From positions 1 to 5,399 of the forward strand of contig JAEUSC010000090.1 of the NCBI GenBank assembly GCA_016789035.1: a DNA stretch of 5,399 nt. The letters are read 5' to 3'. The notes beneath the pieces are model-generated. The model saw only the letters and a program-made list of their open reading frames with translations. It was not told the origin of the DNA and searched no databases. The DNA is from Candidatus Omnitrophota bacterium (GTDB lineage Bacteria > Omnitrophota > Gorgyraeia > Zapsychrales > Fredricksoniimonadaceae). Position 1 is the first letter of the stretch; each line of letters begins with the position of its first letter. This document shows, piece after piece, positions 1-5,396 of this stretch. A program made the translations under genes and the position numbers.

Positions 1-1
1 C

Positions 2-1315
2 TTCGCTCTTGTTGTGGGAATGATTGCATTTTTTTCCGTGACAACTTTTGCCCTCAATGAAGTTGAAAAGAAAAAAGGCAGCGATCTCTATGCTCAGGTC
101 GAATTGTTTGCATCTGTACTGACAACCGTCCGGGCGGAATATGTGGAAGAAAAAGACCCGAAAACTCTCATTTACGGGGCCTTAAGCGGGATGTTATCTT
201 CGCTGGATCCTCACAGCCAATTTTTGGAACCGGAAGATTATATTGAATTAAAGACCGATACTCAGGGGAAGTTTGGCGGCATCGGAATTGAGATCACAAC
301 AAAAGACGGATCGCTCACAATCATTACTCCTATTGAAGATACACCGGCATGGAAAGCTGGTCTTCAGGCTGGAGATAAGATTGTTAAAATTGACAAGGAC
401 ATTACCCGTGATATGACCTTGAGTGACGCGGTTAAAAAATTGCGTGGAAATCCCGGAACCAAGGTGGCATTAACGGTCTTTCGTGAAGATGAAATGCGTA
501 TTCACGAATATACGATTACCCGCGAAATCATCCATATCCAGGATGTTAAAGATGTGCATGTTGTTGAAGATAATGTCGGCTATATTCGCCTGACGGAATT
601 CCGTGAAGATTCTTTTAAGGAATTTGAAAAAGGGCTAAAGGAGTTGAAAGGCAAAGGTATCGACAGTTTGATTGTTGATCTTCGCAATAATCCTGGTGGT
701 CTTTTAAGCAGTGCTATCGATATTTCGGAACTTTTTCTTCCTGACGGTCAATTGATTGTCTCAACGAAGGGTCGGGATCAAGCTCAAAACGTGGTTAATA
801 AGTCTTCCAATAAGAACCCCGATTATTTGACATTGCCTGTTGTTGTCTTAATTAATAAGGGAAGTGCGTCTGCCAGTGAGATTGTTGCGGGGGCGCTTAA
901 GGATAATAAGAGGGCTGTTATTATTGGCGAAAAATCTTTTGGAAAAGGTTCCGTTCAGTCGGTTATTCCTTTGCCGGATGGGTCAGGGCTTCGTTTGACA
1001 ACCGCCAAATACTATACTCCATCTGGAGTATCGATTCATGGTGTAGGAATTACTCCGGATGTTGTTGTTGAAAGGAAAACTCCTCCCGAAGAAGAAGACG
1101 CTGAAGATAAAAAGGATAAGAAAAAGGCCGAAGATATTGAGAAAGTTTTTGATGAAATTACACCCAAGGACGAATCCAAGCCGCATGCGGTTGTTGACGA
1201 AAAGCAGGCAGCTCTTTCCAAAAAGGATAAAGACGATAATCAGCTGCAGGCTGCCTTGAATGTGATTAAAGGGATAAGAACCTATCGAAATTTTACTCGT
1301 TTGGGAGCCAACTAA
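2..1315 (+). CDS. ctpA: S41 family carboxyl-terminal processing protease, 5'-truncated
   Basis: Periplasmic serine protease of the CtpA/Prc (tail-specific protease) family, which trims or degrades envelope proteins from their C-termini, including cell-wall hydrolases in several bacteria. The frame is open to the window edge, so the true start lies upstream; the GTG at 14 would cut into the signal peptide. The hydrophobic run FALVVGMIAFFSVTTFA before LNEVEKKK is the end of a signal peptide or anchor. Counting from that GTG: an N-terminal helical part with SSLDPHSQF (62-70), a PDZ domain (about 83-165, GKFGGIGIEI at 85-94), then the S41 core. Catalytic S286 lies in GSASASEI with E289; K311 (S+25) and Q315 (K+4) lie in SFGKGSVQ, matching the Ser-Lys-Gln spacing of E. 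coli Prc and the algal enzyme. A Lys/Asp/Glu-rich low-complexity insert (about 357-408) precedes the usual QLQAALNVIKG tail. It heads a run with the deacetylase gene 3 nt downstream. The family call is firm; the substrate is unknown. Confidence 0.95.
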   Translation, partial: FALVVGMIAFFSVTTFALNEVEKKKGSDLYAQVELFASVLTTVRAEYVEEKDPKTLIYGALSGMLSSLDPHSQFLEPEDYIELKTDTQGKFGGIGIEITTKDGSLTIITPIEDTPAWKAGLQAGDKIVKIDKDITRDMTLSDAVKKLRGNPGTKVALTVFREDEMRIHEYTITREIIHIQDVKDVHVVEDNVGYIRLTEFREDSFKEFEKGLKELKGKGIDSLIVDLRNNPGGLLSSAIDISELFLPDGQLIVSTKGRDQAQNVVNKSSNKNPDYLTLPVVVLINKGSASASEIVAGALKDNKRAVIIGEKSFGKGSVQSVIPLPDGSGLRLTTAKYYTPSGVSIHGVGITPDVVVERKTPPEEEDAEDKKDKKKAEDIEKVFDEITPKDESKPHAVVDEKQAALSKKDKDDNQLQAALNVIKGIRTYRNFTRLGAN

Positions 1316-1318
1316 TCA

Positions 1319-2278
1319 ATGGCCGCCAGAAAAAGTAAAAAACAAGACCTGAGAAACTTTATCATTTTTGCTTTATTGCTACTTGTGGGCGTTCAGTTTT
1401 ATTTTTTATATCAAAGTAATGAGTCCCTCCGAAATTTTGTTCTAACGTCATCTAAGACACACTCTCCCAGTCAGGTCCCTGTGAAGAAATCCCGCCCTGT
1501 TGTTGAATCTTCGTCAGTGGCGCCGATTAAAGAGGAAGATAAGCCGGTAGACGTGGTCGCAGTTGCCCCGGTAAAAGCTACCGCTAAGAAAGTTGCGACA
1601 CCGTCACAAAAGAAGTCTTACGTGGCTTTGGTCATCGATGACTGGGGGTACAGTACAAAGAATTGCCAATATTTGCAGAGCATAAGCGATCCGATTACAG
1701 TGGCTGTTCTTCCCAGTTTGCCGCATAGTGACGATGTGATGGCTTGTGCGCATAAGGCGGGTAAAGAAATCGTCCTTCATCTGCCTATGGAAGCGCATAA
1801 TAATTCGGATGAATATCCTCCCGATTATTTATTAAAAACGGACATGTCACCTCTTAAAATTGACCGTCTGCTGTCGGATACGTTGGATAAGATGCCGTTG
1901 GTTTCCGGAGTGAATAATCATATGGGTTCTAAGGCTACGGAAGATAAGATGGTCATGACTACTGTCTTTAAACAGTTGAAACATCGCGGTTTATTTTTTA
2001 TGGATAGCAAGGTGACTGCCAAATCCGTTTGTGAACCTTTGGCTCTGCAGGCGAATCTTCCGTTTGCCGCTCGCGACGTCTTTTTGGACAATGTCAATGA
2101 GGCGTCCGCCATTGAAAAGGAATTAGAGGCTTTGGTCCGTTTAGCCAAGAAGCATGGCAAGGCTATCGCTATTGGACATGACCGCTCTTTGACACTCCAG
2201 GTCATTGAAAAGTATATTCCTGTCTTAAAGGAACAAGGCATTGAGCTTGTGACCGTTAAACGATATATTAAAATCTAA
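1319..2278 (+). CDS. divergent polysaccharide deacetylase family protein (YibQ-like), membrane-anchored
   Basis: A 319-residue protein of the divergent polysaccharide deacetylase family (PF04748, E. coli YibQ), a NodB-fold relative thought to act on envelope polysaccharide; the substrate is not established. A basic N-terminus (MAARKSKKQ) and one transmembrane segment (about 12-31) indicate an inner-membrane anchor with the catalytic part outside. A Pro/Lys/Ser/Val-rich linker (about 47-98) leads to the domain (about 100-316). Family signatures in order: VALVIDDWGY (102-111), ITVAVLPSLPHS (126-137), GKEIVLHLPMEAH (148-160), GVNNHMGS (197-204), FFMDSKVTAKS (226-236), DVFLDNV (253-259) and AIAIGHDRS (282-290). 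Asp107/108, the His residues and the NNHMGS loop are the likely metal/active-site set. The ATG at 1319 follows ctpA by 3 nt, with GGGAG at 1303-1307 as a slightly distant ribosome site. A deacetylase of this family next to a CtpA-type protease is a common bacterial pairing, which supports a shared wall or envelope role. Confidence 0.92.
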   Translation: MAARKSKKQDLRNFIIFALLLLVGVQFYFLYQSNESLRNFVLTSSKTHSPSQVPVKKSRPVVESSSVAPIKEEDKPVDVVAVAPVKATAKKVATPSQKKSYVALVIDDWGYSTKNCQYLQSISDPITVAVLPSLPHSDDVMACAHKAGKEIVLHLPMEAHNNSDEYPPDYLLKTDMSPLKIDRLLSDTLDKMPLVSGVNNHMGSKATEDKMVMTTVFKQLKHRGLFFMDSKVTAKSVCEPLALQANLPFAARDVFLDNVNEASAIEKELEALVRLAKKHGKAIAIGHDRSLTLQVIEKYIPVLKEQGIELVTVKRYIKI

Positions 2279-3252
2279 TGAATGTTTTGGGAATAGAAAC
2301 ATCCTGCGATGAAACCGGTGCGGCGGTTGTTAATAACGGCTGGCTTGTTCGGTCTAATATTGTTGCCTCCAGCCTCAAAGATCACCAGCAATACGGTGGA
2401 ATCATTCCTGAAATTGCCTCCCGTCGCCAGTTGGAATTGATCCATTATGTGGTTTGTGAGGCGCTCGATAAATCCAAGTTGTCCTTACAGGATGTTGATT
2501 GTATTGCGGTCACCAGAAAGCCGGGGTTAATTGGTTCTTTGTTGGTTGGGATTTCTTTTGCCAGGGCTTTAAGTTACTCTTTGGGAAAGCCGTTGGTTGA
2601 TGTCGATCATATCAAAGCCCATATTTACGCAAATTTCTTACGATTTGAAAGTGAAAAACATGTCCCTTTGCCGCAGTTGCCGGCTATAGGTTTGGTTGTC
2701 TCTGGTGGGCATTCAAGCCTTTATCATGTTAAGGATTATAATCGTTTCGACCTTTTGGGACAGACAAAAGATGATGCCGTTGGTGAAGCGTTTGATAAAG
2801 TCGCCCGGATTTTAGACTTGGGTTATCCCGGAGGTCCTGTTATTGACCGATTGGCAAAACAGGGGATAAATAAGGAGCTGCGTTTTCCCCGAGCAGCTAT
2901 GCCCAATTCGTATGATTTTAGTTTCAGTGGGGTCAAGACCGCGGTTTACAATTACGTGAATAAGAATAAATCTGTTGATGGCTTTGACCCTGCCAAGGTG
3001 GCGTACTCCTTCCAGGAGAGTGTTGTGGATGTCTTGGTCGATAAGTCATTATTGGCCTGTCAAAGAAGACGAATCAAAAGTTTATTGATTGGTGGCGGGG
3101 TTGCCGCCAATTCGACCTTACGTGAGCGGATGTTTGATCGGGCTAAGTCTTTCGACGTTCAGGTTTACTTTCCGGCGATGTCATTTTGCCTCGATAATGC
3201 CGCCATGATTGCGGGGTTAGGATATCGTCTTTTTTCCAAGCCGCGAGGTTAA
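2278..3252 (+). CDS. tsaD: tRNA N6-adenosine threonylcarbamoyltransferase TsaD
   Basis: Cytoplasmic ASKHA-fold enzyme that, with TsaB and TsaE, transfers threonylcarbamoyl from the TsaC product to A37 of ANN-decoding tRNAs (t6A). The 324 residues are close to full length for the family (E. coli TsaD is about 337). Visible motifs: MNVLGIETSCDETG at the N-terminus, metal ligands H111 and H115 in DHIKAH, SGGH (142-145), the long signature GQTKDDAVGEAFDK (161-174), SFSGVKTA (215-222), GGGVAANS (272-279) and CLDNAAM (304-310), where D306 is the third metal ligand. One oddity: the TxGPGLxGSLLVG loop reads TRKPGLIGSLLVG, with Lys81 replacing a usually conserved Gly. The ATG overlaps the upstream stop as TAATG, and no clear Shine-Dalgarno precedes it, so translation is probably coupled to the deacetylase gene. 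No terminator is visible after it; the next gene has its own promoter 9 nt downstream of the stop. Confidence 0.98.
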   Translation: MNVLGIETSCDETGAAVVNNGWLVRSNIVASSLKDHQQYGGIIPEIASRRQLELIHYVVCEALDKSKLSLQDVDCIAVTRKPGLIGSLLVGISFARALSYSLGKPLVDVDHIKAHIYANFLRFESEKHVPLPQLPAIGLVVSGGHSSLYHVKDYNRFDLLGQTKDDAVGEAFDKVARILDLGYPGGPVIDRLAKQGINKELRFPRAAMPNSYDFSFSGVKTAVYNYVNKNKSVDGFDPAKVAYSFQESVVDVLVDKSLLACQRRRIKSLLIGGGVAANSTLRERMFDRAKSFDVQVYFPAMSFCLDNAAMIAGLGYRLFSKPRG

Positions 3253-3261
3253 ACTGGCTTG

Positions 3262-3289
3262 TTGACTGGATATTCATTTGTGCTATAAG
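3262..3289 (+). promoter_or_regulatory. sigma70-type promoter with extended -10 for the bactofilin unit
   Basis: TTGACT (3262-3267), a 16-bp spacer and TATAAG (3284-3289), with TGC directly before the -10 (extended -10). Predicted transcription start is near 3296, giving a leader of about 25 nt. It lies just after the tsaD stop, so it probably makes the bactofilin/HTH pair a separate unit. Judged by consensus match only. Confidence 0.65.
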
Positions 3290-3309
3290 AGTAACGGTAG
3301 TCATTTTTT

Positions 3310-3315
3310 GAGGTG
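3310..3315 (+). promoter_or_regulatory. Shine-Dalgarno of the bactofilin gene
   Basis: GAGGTG lies 4 nt before the ATG at 3320. It favours that start over the in-frame ATG at 3326, which would be 10 nt away; the two choices differ by two residues only. Confidence 0.7.
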
Positions 3316-3319
3316 AAGT

Positions 3320-3847
3320 ATGGGTATGCCATTTCGCGAGAAAAAAGAGCTTAAAGAAAAAGAGAAAGACGAAAAGGTCATTGAAATTAATGTCCCTATG
3401 CAAGGGGCTATGGCCTTCAATGAACCTGTGAATCTTAAAATCAGTGGAGATTTTTCCGGCTCATTAGTTACCAAAGGCATATTAACAATTGCACAAACAG
3501 CGATTGTGGAAGCCAATGTCAATGGTGAAAATATTGTTATTGAAGGCAAAGTCAAAGGCAACGTGATTGCCAAGAAAATGCTCGTTCTTATGCCAACCGC
3601 CATTTTATCGGGAGATATCTCGACTCCAAAATTGAATATTGTTGAAGGGGCCATTTTTCAAGGTAAATGTCAGATGTTGGATGATTATTTAACAGTAGAT
3701 GAGCTCGCACAATATCTTGAGATAGAAGAGCCGGCCATTGTTGAATTAGCCACCAATGGAAAAATTCCTGCCATCAAGGATGAGAGTGGATGGAAATTTG
3801 AACGGGTCAAGATTGACTCTTGGGCGGCCTCAGGGAAAGTGCAATGA
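3320..3847 (+). CDS. bactofilin fused to a C-terminal excisionase-like HTH domain
   Basis: A 175-residue polymer-forming cytoskeletal protein. Residues 6-19 are a charged Lys/Glu-rich tail, like the disordered ends of bactofilins. Residues about 27-118 are the bactofilin beta-helix core (PF04519 type): short hydrophobic/Gly repeats such as ISGDFSGSLVTKG, EGKVKGNVIAKKML and SGDISTPKLNIVEGAIFQGK, ending GKCQM. Bactofilins self-assemble without nucleotide into filaments, usually at the membrane, and scaffold wall enzymes or position chromosomal and stalk machinery. Unlike the usual short tail, residues 121-172 (YLTVDELAQYLEIEEPAIVE, then GKIPAI, GWKF, IDSW) form a MerR/excisionase-like helix-turn-helix of the HTH_17 (PF12728) kind. 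This implies a filament able to contact DNA, or use of the fold for protein contacts. The stop overlaps the next ATG (ATGA). Domain calls rest on reading the sequence; the functional link is inference. Confidence 0.88.
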   Translation: MGMPFREKKELKEKEKDEKVIEINVPMQGAMAFNEPVNLKISGDFSGSLVTKGILTIAQTAIVEANVNGENIVIEGKVKGNVIAKKMLVLMPTAILSGDISTPKLNIVEGAIFQGKCQMLDDYLTVDELAQYLEIEEPAIVELATNGKIPAIKDESGWKFERVKIDSWAASGKVQ

Positions 3848-4146
3848 CCAACGAACAATTTATTACTGTGAGAGAAACGGCGCAGGTTTTAGGAATATCT
3901 GAGAAAAAAGTGATGGATTTAATTGAAACTCAGAAGCTGCAAGCCTATCGGATTGCGGATCAATTCTTGCGACTCAAGAAGAGTGAAGTCCTGGCCGTTC
4001 GCAAATCCGGCGATGTTGAAAATGAAAACGTAAAGTTTGAATATACTGGAGGGGAACGGCTTTTTGATTTTTTTTATTTCAACGATTTCTACATTGTGTC
4101 TCTTTTGATTATCGTTGCGTTATTGTCCATTATCTTCTTTTTTTAG
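3844..4146 (+). CDS. tail-anchored membrane protein with excisionase-like HTH domain
   Basis: A 100-residue protein. The ATG at 3844 is chosen because it overlaps the bactofilin stop as ATGA and has AGGGAAA (3832-3838) upstream; a longer TTG-started version from 3820 would add only eight residues. Residues about 5-53 are an HTH_17/excisionase-like domain (FITVRETAQVLGISEKKVMD, then KLQAYRI, FLRLKKSEV). It resembles the domain ending the bactofilin: both share the T-V-x-E-x-A-Q-x-L-x-I pattern, so they are probably paralogous. A charged linker (54-71) leads to an aromatic stretch (RLFDFFYFNDFY, 72-83) and a transmembrane helix (about 83-100) ending exactly at the C-terminus. This is the layout of a tail-anchored protein with its DNA-binding head in the cytoplasm. 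I do not recognise a named family; a membrane tether for DNA or for the bactofilin is inference. Confidence 0.85.
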   Translation: MTNEQFITVRETAQVLGISEKKVMDLIETQKLQAYRIADQFLRLKKSEVLAVRKSGDVENENVKFEYTGGERLFDFFYFNDFYIVSLLIIVALLSIIFFF

Positions 4147-4387
4147 TTTTCCCTGCCGCAGGTTCCAAAGTTGTTAAAAGTTTCGCCCTCGTAAATACGA
4201 AATCGATTTTAATGTGTGTTTCGCGTTTGGAAATCGAGTAGTGTGTTGAGTAGCATTGGCCAGCATGTCCAGTCGAAGTATTTGTATAGACTTTGTGATT
4301 TTGCGTTAAGAAATTTCTTGATAAATTTAAAGACTTAAATTAGAATTTAGCCTTCGTTAATTATTGTTATTTTGATTCCAATCGTTT
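4147..4387 (+). other. intergenic leader region, no gene
   Basis: Non-coding stretch between the HTH gene and the tRNA. It holds a perfect 10-bp palindrome AAATCGATTT (4200-4209), an 8-bp direct repeat GAAATCGA (4199-4206 and 4230-4237), a GTTTCGC repeat (4180-4186 and 4218-4224), a weak hairpin CCTG/CAGG (4152-4162), and the promoter at 4318-4346. No intrinsic terminator with a T-run was found after the HTH gene, so some read-through is possible. Confidence 0.5.
4318..4346 (+). promoter_or_regulatory. sigma70-type promoter upstream of the tRNA
   Basis: TTGATA (4318-4323), a 17-bp spacer and TAGAAT (4341-4346). Each hexamer is one mismatch from consensus at ideal spacing. Predicted start is near 4353, leaving a leader of about 35 nt before the mature tRNA 5' end, to be removed by RNase P. 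Confidence 0.7.
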
Positions 4388-4460
4388 GGCGGCGTAGCTC
4401 AGCTGATAGAGCATTCGGTTCATACCCGACAGGTCAGTGGTTTAAATCCACTCGCCGCCA
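4388..4460 (+). tRNA. tRNA with CAT anticodon, probably elongator tRNA-Met
   Basis: Full cloverleaf: perfect 7-bp acceptor stem GGCGGCG (4388-4394) with CGCCGCC (4453-4459), discriminator A4460, D stem GCTC/GAGC (4397-4400, 4409-4412), anticodon arm 4414-4430 with loop TTCATAC and anticodon CAT at 4421-4423, variable loop AGGTC, and T stem AGTGG/CCACT (4436-4440, 4448-4452). CCA is not encoded (CTT follows). A paired first position (G1-C72) and no GGG/CCC anticodon stem argue against an initiator. The TTCATACCCGA arm resembles bacterial elongator Met; tRNA-Ile2 (lysidine CAT) is the remaining alternative. Oddities: the outermost anticodon-stem pair is a U27-C43 mismatch, and the T loop TTTAAAT has U56 where C is near-universal, matched by A19 in the D loop AGCTGATA. 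Confidence 0.93.
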
Positions 4461-4496
4461 CTTATCTCGATAAATTAATCAAAAAATTAAAAAGAC

Positions 4497-4500
4497 GGAG
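4497..4500 (+). promoter_or_regulatory. Shine-Dalgarno of the PEP-CTERM gene
   Basis: GGAG lies 5 nt before the ATG at 4506, in an otherwise A-rich context that begins 37 nt after the tRNA end. No promoter is evident between the tRNA and this site. Confidence 0.7.
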
Positions 4501-4505
4501 TTTCT

Positions 4506-4919
4506 ATGAAATCATATCGGGTATTAACGGCCATTCTTTTTCTTGGATTGTTGTGCATCAGCGAGTGCTCCTTTGCCATGGGTAAAAAAACTAGAAGTTC
4601 CAGTCTTCGTAGTGACGGCTGGTCTTCCGTAAATTCCCAGAGGCAATCTAATCTTTCCACGGAAACGGAAATTGGTTTTGAAGACGGTGTGAATTTTGAT
4701 CAAGAACTGGCGTCTTTGAATCCTGATGTCAGTGAAGGACAGCAAGAACTAAAAGTTACTTCAAATCAAACGGGTAATACCGTAGCCGTTTTGAAGGATG
4801 CCCCATCTGTGTCAGATAATGAAGCCTTTCCAGCAACGACAACTGCTCCGGAGCCTACCACCTTGACGCTGATGGGCCTAGGAATGGCGGGATTAATACT
4901 TAGGCGTCATAAAAAATAG
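4506..4919 (+). CDS. small secreted PEP-CTERM sorting domain protein
   Basis: A 137-residue exported protein. Residues 1-24 are a Sec signal peptide (MKSYR, hydrophobic core, likely cut after SFA-24). The middle (about 25-110) is Ser/Asn/Gln/Glu-rich, low in aromatics and without cysteine, and matches no domain I recognise. Residues 115-137 are a canonical PEP-CTERM tail: PEPTTLTLMGLGMAGLILRR, a PEP tripeptide, a hydrophobic helix with Gly-x-Gly-x-x-Gly pattern, then basic RRHKK. Such tails are recognised by an exosortase (EpsH/Xrt family), which cleaves near PEP and passes the protein to the surface or exopolysaccharide matrix; the enzyme must be encoded elsewhere. The gene starts 45 nt after the tRNA with a good ribosome site but no evident own promoter, and ends at an intrinsic terminator. 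The sorting call is firm; the function of the mature protein is unknown. Confidence 0.9.
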   Translation: MKSYRVLTAILFLGLLCISECSFAMGKKTRSSSLRSDGWSSVNSQRQSNLSTETEIGFEDGVNFDQELASLNPDVSEGQQELKVTSNQTGNTVAVLKDAPSVSDNEAFPATTTAPEPTTLTLMGLGMAGLILRRHKK

Positions 4920-4940
4920 GTTTTAACGGGTTCGATAACG

Positions 4941-4974
4941 CGCACTATATTGTTTTTTATAGTGCGTTTTTTTT
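4941..4974 (+). terminator. intrinsic terminator of the tRNA/PEP-CTERM unit
   Basis: A perfect 9-bp stem CGCACTATA (4941-4949) with TATAGTGCG (4958-4966), an 8-nt loop, and eight T (4967-4974). It works in the + direction only; no T-tract follows it on the other strand. Confidence 0.93.
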
Positions 4975-4979
4975 GTCGC

Positions 4980-5003
4980 AAAAAAACCCGGCGTCAAGCC
5001 GGG
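4980..5003 (-). terminator. intrinsic terminator facing the minus strand
   Basis: Stem CCCGGC (4987-4992) with GCCGGG (4998-5003) and loop GTCAA, flanked on the + strand by seven A (4980-4986). Read on the minus strand this is a GC-rich hairpin followed by T7, a standard intrinsic terminator. It sits 5 nt from the end of the + strand terminator, as between convergent units. The CGTCAAGCCGGGGATGA text also resembles REP-like palindromes of some genomes, which is the alternative reading. Confidence 0.65.
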
Positions 5004-5340
5004 GATGAGGCGAATCCGAGAGTGAACATAACTGTGAACGATCGGACAGGCGAAGCTCGTGGTAAAAATTCGTCAGATACCACGGGTAGAGATTAAGTGT
5101 ATGTGAAAAGAGTTCTTTTAAGCGTCTGGAGTACCGATAGCAGTCACTTAGCGACAACAGATAATGCTAGCTCTGATTTGTCTGTTATGCACACTCCTAA
5201 AACTACAGAGTCACAATTGTCCTTTGGCACAGTTGTTAACCTTGGACAGGGAGCACCAGCTATTACTTATGATTTTTTAACAAAAATTATGTATTGTAAA
5301 CTGTTCAAAAATATAAACTTGCATTAAGGTTTGTTTTCCA
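5004..5340 (-). ncRNA. possible minus-strand non-coding transcript (speculative)
   Basis: About 340 bases without a convincing protein gene on either strand, ending (on the minus strand) in the terminator at 4980-5003. It contains a long stem: CTCGTGGTA (5056-5064) pairs with TACCACGGG (5078-5086), 9 bp with one wobble and a 13-nt loop. It also has an imperfect inverted repeat AACAGA/TCTGTT (5156-5161, 5181-5186) around GCTAGC, and a direct repeat GTGAAC (5022-5027, 5034-5039). I do not recognise it as tmRNA, RNase P RNA, 6S or SRP RNA. No strong minus-strand promoter was found, so bounds are guesses and the call is weak. Confidence 0.2.
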
Positions 5341-5343
5341 AAT

Positions 5344-5372
5344 TTGCTTTTTCAAGAAGCATAGTGCATACT
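5344..5372 (+). promoter_or_regulatory. candidate promoter for a gene beyond the window
   Basis: TTGCTT (5344-5349), a 17-bp spacer and CATACT (5367-5372). This is a moderate consensus match placed suitably to give a leader of about 20 nt before the Shine-Dalgarno and edge of the window. Confidence 0.4.
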
Positions 5373-5387
5373 TTCCTCATTCTATTT

Positions 5388-5396
5388 AAAGGAGAG
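5388..5396 (+). promoter_or_regulatory. strong Shine-Dalgarno at the window end
   Basis: AAAGGAGAG ends 3 nt before the window edge, so a + strand gene probably starts immediately after 5399. Nothing of its coding sequence is visible. Confidence 0.65.

Noticed and set aside
1918..2241. Minus-strand 107-codon frame inside the deacetylase gene
   Set aside because: It is antisense to a well-conserved family domain and has no family resemblance of its own.
3820..3843. Upstream TTG start for the tail-anchored HTH protein
   Set aside because: The ATG at 3844 overlaps the preceding stop as ATGA and has a suitable AGGGAAA; the eight extra residues lie outside the HTH domain.
4151..4163. CCTG-CCG-CAGG hairpin after the HTH gene as a terminator
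   Set aside because: The stem is only 4 bp and no T-tract follows.
4388..4460. Initiator tRNA-fMet
   Set aside because: G1-C72 is paired and the anticodon stem lacks the three consecutive G-C pairs typical of initiators.
4957..5157. Minus-strand open frame of 66 codons
   Set aside because: It runs through both intrinsic terminators, and its composition (for example PHPRLDAGFF) is what reading through a REP-like hairpin gives.
5090..5280. Minus-strand reading GAPCPRLTTVPKDNC...CDSVVLGVCITDK
   Set aside because: It looks faintly protein-like but is flanked by in-frame stops and lacks a start codon and ribosome site.
5097..5327. Open + strand frame of 76 codons starting with GTG
   Set aside because: Non-ATG start with only a weak purine stretch upstream, no recognisable domain, and a position overlapping hairpins beyond a minus-facing terminator. 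Probably chance, though a decayed gene cannot be excluded.
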